From Nematopogon swammerdamellus (lineage: Eukaryota > Arthropoda > Insecta > Lepidoptera > Adelidae): a DNA stretch of 64,000 nucleotides. A program made the position numbers and the translations under genes. Below the pieces are notes generated by a model. That model was not told where the DNA came from, did no database searches, and worked only from the letters and a program-made list of their open reading frames with translations. The stretch covers positions 12,865,395 to 12,929,394 of the forward strand of contig OX336345.1 in assembly GCA_946902875.1 (NCBI GenBank), written 5' to 3'. The stretch's first letter is position 1. Each line of letters starts with the position of its first letter. Of the stretch, positions 58,811 through 64,000 are shown in pieces.

Positions 58811-60112
58811 CGTATTGTCAACTCAGCGCTCCTGACGTACCTAGAAGACTCTAAACTCCTCGACGACAAACAATACGGCTTTCGCAAGCAAAGGTCGACT
58901 GGAGATCTTCTAGCGTACGTCACGCATTTATGGGCTGAAAGGCTCGATGGTTTTGGGGAATCGCTGGCGGTCGCTCTGGACATATCCAAAGCATTCGATC
59001 GCGTCTGGCACCGGGGACTCTTAAGCAAGCTTCCGGCCTACGGTGTCCCTACAAAACTGTGCACCTGGATCTCCAGCTTTTTGAGTGGCCGGTCGATATT
59101 TGTCACCCTAGATGGTGCCTGCTCGGCCGACTACTCAATCAATGCTGGTGTTCCACAAGGATCCGTGCTGTCGCCTACGCTGTTTTTATTGTTCATCAAC
59201 GACATGCTCTCGCTCGGCGAAATACACTGTTACGCGGACGACAGCACGGTGCACGAAGGGTTCATCAAGGACTGGAAGGGTAGAGAGGCCTCAGCAGCAA
59301 ACGCGAGACGCGAAACTGTTGCTCGGGTTGACCAGGTTCTCGAAAAAGTATCCTCTTGGGGGAAGAAGAACTTGGTCAACTTCAACGTAGCCAAGACGCA
59401 AGCTTGTGCCTTCTCTACTAAGGCTGATCCGTTTCCTCTCCAAGCCACTTTTCAGGGCAGCCAAGTCCCCAACGATGGTAGTCTGGGCGTCCTGGGTATG
59501 GAGGTGTCCAGGGACGTTGGGTTTCGATCGTTCATAGAGTCCAAGGCGAAACTAGCGTCTCGAAAATTAGGAGTCCTTTACCGCTGTCGGCGATTTTTCA
59601 CGCCGGTCCAACTGCTTACACTCTACAAAGCACAAGTAAGACCGGTGATGGAATATTGCAGTCATCTTTGGGAGGGTTCCCCTGAGTACCTTCTTTCAGC
59701 CTTGGATTCTATTCAGCGACGAGCCATTCGCCTCATTGGTGACTCCGTACTCACAAAGGACCTTCAACCTCTAAAGCACAGACGTATCGTTGGGTCATTG
59801 AGCCTGTTTTATCGGTACTACTATGGCCGCTGCTCTGACGAACTTGCTTCCCTTATCCCTCCTCCTCCTGTTCGCCTTCGCCAAACCCGCCATACTCTCG
59901 CGGAACACCCGTTTGTAGTCGACAGAAGAGTTCTTCGAACTGCACGATTCTCTAAATCGTTCTTGTGCCGCACTGCAAAGGTGTGGAACGGGCTCCCAGG
60001 AAATATCTTCCCCCACTCCTACAATCCACAGATCTTCAAATCGCGGGTTAATAGCCTTTCCCCAGCAACATTAGTCCACCTCCAAGCCGGACTGGCACCT
60101 CCTCGGGGGTGA
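58811..60112 (+). pseudogene. LINE reverse transcriptase, N-terminally truncated
   Basis: RNA-dependent DNA polymerase of a non-LTR element, used for target-primed reverse transcription. Reading in the frame of the ATG at 59,081, the sequence is open from about 58,811 to 60,112, roughly 430 codons, with no internal stop. Recognisable RT motifs in order are QYGFRKQRSTGDLL, motif A ALDISKAFDRVWH, motif B AGVPQGSVLSP at about 59,140-59,180, and motif C YADDS at 59,231-59,245. The C-terminal thumb-like part includes MEYCSHLWEG, RRAIRLIGD and VWNGLPGNIFP. The apurinic-type endonuclease domain and the first RT blocks are missing, so it cannot act autonomously. The catalytic aspartates are intact. 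Confidence 0.85.
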
Positions 60113-60166
60113 AATTGGCTGCGCCTGAGGTTGCGACCTCGGACAGAGCCACCCAGTTCGGTAGCA

Positions 60167-60201
<35 letters not shown>
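58811..60201 (+). mobile_element. 5'-truncated non-LTR retrotransposon (jockey superfamily), family 1
   Basis: The sequence begins inside the reverse transcriptase (frame reading RIVNSALLTYLED) and runs to a TGA at 60,110-60,112. A short 3' UTR follows, then a long A tract at about 60,169-60,201, as expected for target-primed insertion of a 5'-truncated LINE. The 3' UTR matches the decayed minus-strand copy at 42,550-42,905. No clear target-site duplication was found. It is the best-preserved LINE fragment in the window. Confidence 0.85.
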
Positions 60202-60205
<4 letters not shown>

Positions 60206-60240
60206 TTGATTGTATAACTTTGTTATTGCTGAAAATAAAT

Positions 60241-60450
60241 ACCATACAATATGAACCGACAAAATGTGGAATGCACTTCCTGCCACCTATTTCCTCCCAA
60301 GTACATTAAGGGTTTTTGCAAGAGGGACCTGAGAATGCCAGTATAGCATTCACAATCCCCGTGCATCACTCATTCGTAGTGTATGGGAATCGGTCACCTG
60401 CTCGTAGGTGTAACGATGCCACTATGTCGCGATTTCCATAAAAAAATTGG
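60241..60450 (+). mobile_element. LINE 3' end fragment
   Basis: It begins with a frame reading KMWNALPATYF, the usual C-terminal RT-product motif (W-NALP), then a 3' UTR ending in TTTCCATAAAAAA. The same 3' UTR pattern occurs at 7,845-7,985 and 12,840-12,957. It lies just behind the A tract of the 58.8-60.2 kb element but belongs to a different LINE family. Confidence 0.65.
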
Positions 60451-63400
60451 CTCTCACGCGATTTTAACTGAAGACGACATAGCAAAAAGCAGAGTAGTGC
60501 TTATTTAGCCTGAACGTTTTAAGGCGTTTTGTGTCATATTTTTAGAGTTCTGTCTCAAAACCGTTTGTTATTTCAGCCGTTGCTGTTTTCCCATGCGAAG
60601 GAATGCTTCCATCCTACAGTGTGGTTTGAAATGCCCTGTCGCGATAGAGTAGGTATATAGGCTCTGTTCGTGTGACAGTGTTCACCGCGCTGCGCTGTTC
60701 AGAGTAAATTTGGCCAACACTCCCTCGCACGTATCGCAGGCGCGTGCTGTGTTCTCCGACAATTTTCACAAAAAAACGCCGTTAATGTATTTTCTTCCCG
60801 CTGCGAGCTTTTAGCGGCTTTCCTTGGAGAAATCTTGTTAAAGGCATTTTGAACGATTTTCGAGTGAAATCTGTTTTGAATTTACGCTCATGTGATTGTG
60901 GAGGGGGGCCGGTGAGAGGGGCTGGCTCTGCGTGAGTCGTCCAACCATACATTTCTAGCGTTCTACTTCTTTTCAATTGAAATAATTTTATTCTATTTCC
61001 ATTAAATGCGCCGCCAAGGGGTATGGAGTCTCAGGTGTAATGGAATTTACATTTTTAATTTCATTTATTTAATAAAAAAAACATAAAATAAACCTAAATA
61101 AATGGACTTGTAAATAAAAAAATCCCCTTCAATTTCGAATCAGTTGTGTTGAAATAAATATAAATAATTGTTTTAATTACACCTAGAGTTTATGGTCGTT
61201 TATCTGAAACATAATCATAACTTTATTTATTCATCTTTGAAAGTATCAACAAAAAAAACACGTGCAAGGGAGCTTGCAAATGTTTCTAAAATGTTTTTGA
61301 ATGTGAAACGTCCGCAGTTTGCTATCACCTCACCACACCCACTCCCACTCCCACTCTCATGCCCTCAGCAGAGTTGTTTGTGCAATGAATCTCCATTGGA
61401 TAGCGAGTGTATAAAATCAGGAACAATCTACATGGAGTGTAAAGTTGGCACGTGGTGTGACAGCGCGCGCGGCGGCCGAACTGTGGACCAAACCCTATAG
61501 GCCGAACGAAGATTGACAGCTCGCAGTGCCGGTATTAATGTTGATCCATGCCGCTACTCCCGCGCGGGATGCGCACTATAGAACGAAGCGTGTCCTGAGT
61601 CCTGCCTGACGCACGTGAGTGTAGGTAGAGTGCAATTGAAAATAGTTTTCAACATGACATTTTTCATTTTTCTTATAACATCTTTGGTTAAGGAAAAAAT
61701 AAGACCAAATATTCTCCAAAATTGCTCTAAAAATGTGATAGGGTAAGTGAAGTTTCCGGTACCGTTTGGTGCTTGAAATAGGTTCAACCTCGGGTTCAAC
61801 TTCCTTCCGCGGTGCACCAGGTGCCACAGAACGGGAGAGCAGACCCACCGGGTCACATCTCTTTTCGTACCTGCGCGCAAAGTAAGGACAATCCTTTTAA
61901 GCTCCAACAAATTCCTTGCCTCATAACTTTGCGAGATTGGTCGCAGTATCGTGGAGGGAGCGCGGGGCGGAGAGAGGAGACAGGTGGGGGCCGAGGCGAC
62001 GGTAAACCCACGTGACAAACTGCTCGAAGGTTTCCATTGATCAGGGTAACGCGTAAAGCCCGAGTAAAAAATGGTATTGCTCTATTGGATAACGACGAGG
62101 TTGTCCGTCGGGAACCGTTTAGTTGCGCTGCGCTGCCGCCAAAGGTGAGAACGCACTTTGCGGCAGCGGAGAGGCGTGGCATGGCGCTGAAAATTATATA
62201 ATTGTTGTTTATACGAATTGCTTGCCGCGTCGCTCCGCTGCAGTACAATTCCGCACGGTGCGGTCTCATTTCAGTTATGTTCGCTTTCTCCAGAAATTAA
62301 TAATTGAACTGTGAAAGTCAATGCAGGATAATATGTAACTGAGACAAGTATATTTTAGAGAATTGGTTGTACATACGAGTATATTACTGACCATGAGGTT
62401 AAACATTAATGTATGATCTCTAAAATTGTACACAAAAACACGACGGCTAATGGAGATTGTTACAAAAATGGGCCACGGTGTCGGACCGCAAGGGTACAAA
62501 ATCATTTCCAAAATTATCCGTCTAGAAAAAACACATTACCCTCTACACGCAGGAGACAATATTTCAAGGGAATATGGCACGCGTGTCCGAGGGCGCCATC
62601 GCAACGCATAAATCAGAATGTAGCGCAATATCCGGCCAGTAATAAGGCCCGGGCGAAGTCTGACTTTTTCACCGGATTGTCGGATAAACAGGGATAAGAG
62701 GCGTTAGCCGCGCCTTATTTTGTTTAACAACAATTTCTGCGATTGTTTGCAGGATTTGGGTGTTAACTTTGTTAGGTCGACCTTTTTCAAACACATTTTT
62801 TTTTTCTCCATAAGTGAAAGTATAGTTTCAACAGTTAATAAATATTTTAATCATTAATACAGAAACTACTGCTAGAATAATTTGTATAATCCCTCGTAGA
62901 TTATACTCGCCGCTTCCATTTCGCTTTCAAAGACCAATTTAGAATTTCAAATTGCGCCTAATTGATGTAACTGTGGTTCCCCTGCTGCTGTTACTAGTTG
63001 TAAACTTATTCCGATGCCGATCTATCGTAGCGATCCCAATTCAACGTTGACAACTCTTATAATGTTTGTAGTTGCGTGATTTTTGCGGATTCGTGGCGTT
63101 TTGTTATTCCAAACACTGGAGACTCGGTCGTTATTAGTTCGTAAACCACTCTTTACTTGCTACGAGCGATAACTTAAATATATATCGGGAACGGAGTGAG
63201 TTCGAAGCGGATTATTACTGGGCTTGTTCCAACCCCGCTGGTGGTGGTGTCTTATGGTCCTCTTTTAATTATATTACTTGTTGAACATTTAACACAATAT
63301 ACCAAGCTACGTGCTGTAACGGTGAACGTAACGAATTGTTATGTTTGAATTTTTGCGTTATTATGCTTTACTTTACACAATTGCGTGCGTCCATTTATCT

Positions 63401-63849
63401 TTTGCGCGTAAGTGTGGAGCTCGGAGGAAATGTGGAGACATAAAATAAACAAATGCAAACTCGCGGAGAGCAGAACCTAAATGAAACCTACGTGATAAAA
63501 TTTATGCTCTGAGCTGTCGATAAAATCTGTAGTAGGGGCGAGCTAAAAACGAAACCTGCAGAGGCTAATATAAGCTTGGCGAAGAGCCGAAATGTTCCCA
63601 TCGTCAAACACGAACTTCAAAGCGGATCTCACGCGCGCAACAGAACATTGAATTCGAAATACGTATCTGCGCATAGTTCGCGCGTTCGTTTGTCGACACA
63701 GCAACGTGTCGTCCGCCCCTCACGAACGCGTAACTATGCTCGGATCGGATCAAATTAAAAAACCGGTCAAGTTGTACATGTTCACGTGTCGAGGGTCCCG
63801 TCTCCCGGGTCCCGGGTCACTCTCATTCCTTACCTTACAATGAACATAA
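60451..63849. other. Gene-free stretch
   Basis: Unique non-coding DNA with GC-rich patches near 61,460-61,500 and 61,940-62,010. Several chance frames under 155 codons overlap on both strands, and none has splice or domain support. Confidence 0.5.
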
Positions 63850-64000
63850 ATGTAGTTTAGCATAGAGCCCGGATTGGTACAACCGCACTGAATCAAGGTC
63901 GGTCGAAACGGTTATGGAAATAGTCCGTGATTTTCGTCCAGTTCACTGTAGCCGGCACGACTAAAGGGAAGCACTGACATGACACCTCGCTGACACTGAC
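63850..64000 (+). mobile_element. SINE body copy, cut by the window end
   Basis: CCGGATTGGTACAACCGCAC, GGTCGGTCGAAACGGTTATG and CCAGTTCACTGTAGCCGGCA match the family. The A-tail side lies beyond the window. Confidence 0.65.

Noticed and set aside
61554..62269. Overlapping minus frames of up to 154 codons.
   Set aside because: No start-site, splice or domain support; composition is like the surrounding non-coding DNA.

Overview
The window looks like nuclear DNA of an insect, most probably a moth or butterfly. It is AT-rich with scattered very GC-rich blocks. It holds very little coding sequence, short phase-0 introns right after the start codon of secreted-protein genes, a TATA box plus TCAGT initiator promoter, and many non-LTR retrotransposon, SINE and foldback-element remnants of kinds familiar from lepidopteran genomes. 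Species and chromosome cannot be told from the sequence. No convincing tRNA, rRNA, snRNA or miRNA gene was found, and no bacterial-style operon or CRISPR array.

Only two host protein genes are supported well. Both lie on the minus strand and have the same design, a tiny first coding exon followed by one main exon. One (14,742-16,141) encodes an alanine-rich AAPA/AAPV-repeat cuticular protein, with a complete core promoter at 16,161-16,196. The other (18,435-19,008), about 2.3 kb upstream of it, encodes an unrecognised 123-residue protein with a signal peptide. An 811-bp foldback element (17,098-17,908) sits between them. A possible first exon at 32,425-32,744 is weakly supported.

Layout. 1-14 kb: non-coding, with decayed LINE fragments (7.8-8.1, 10.5-10.9, 12.5-13.0 kb), small hairpin elements and low-complexity tracts. 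14.6-19.1 kb: the gene pair. 19.5-27.5 kb: SINEs, LINE 3' ends, and foldback elements including a perfect 62-bp palindrome. 27.5-48.9 kb: mostly unique non-coding DNA with GC-rich blocks, SINE copies and one LINE fragment. 49-60.5 kb: a dense nest of retroelements. The nest contains an apparently twin-primed LINE (50.7-53.8 kb) carrying a smaller nested insertion, an RT-deleted LINE (53.8-55.0 kb), an ORF1-only LINE derivative (55.0-56.5 kb), a 103-bp tandem repeat (57.0-57.3 kb), a cluster of AACCGGTT palindromes (57.8-58.0 kb), and a 5'-truncated LINE with a long open RT frame (58.8-60.2 kb). It is flanked by two almost identical inverted copies of a ~640-bp sequence (49,691-50,332 and 58,009-58,648). 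60.5-64 kb: unique non-coding DNA and a SINE cut by the window edge.

The most unusual items are the recent inverted duplication with its unidentified reading frame and ~140-bp degenerate internal repeats, the AACCGGTT cluster beside it, the SINE with a 5S-rRNA-like head, and several near-perfect palindromes with very short loops.
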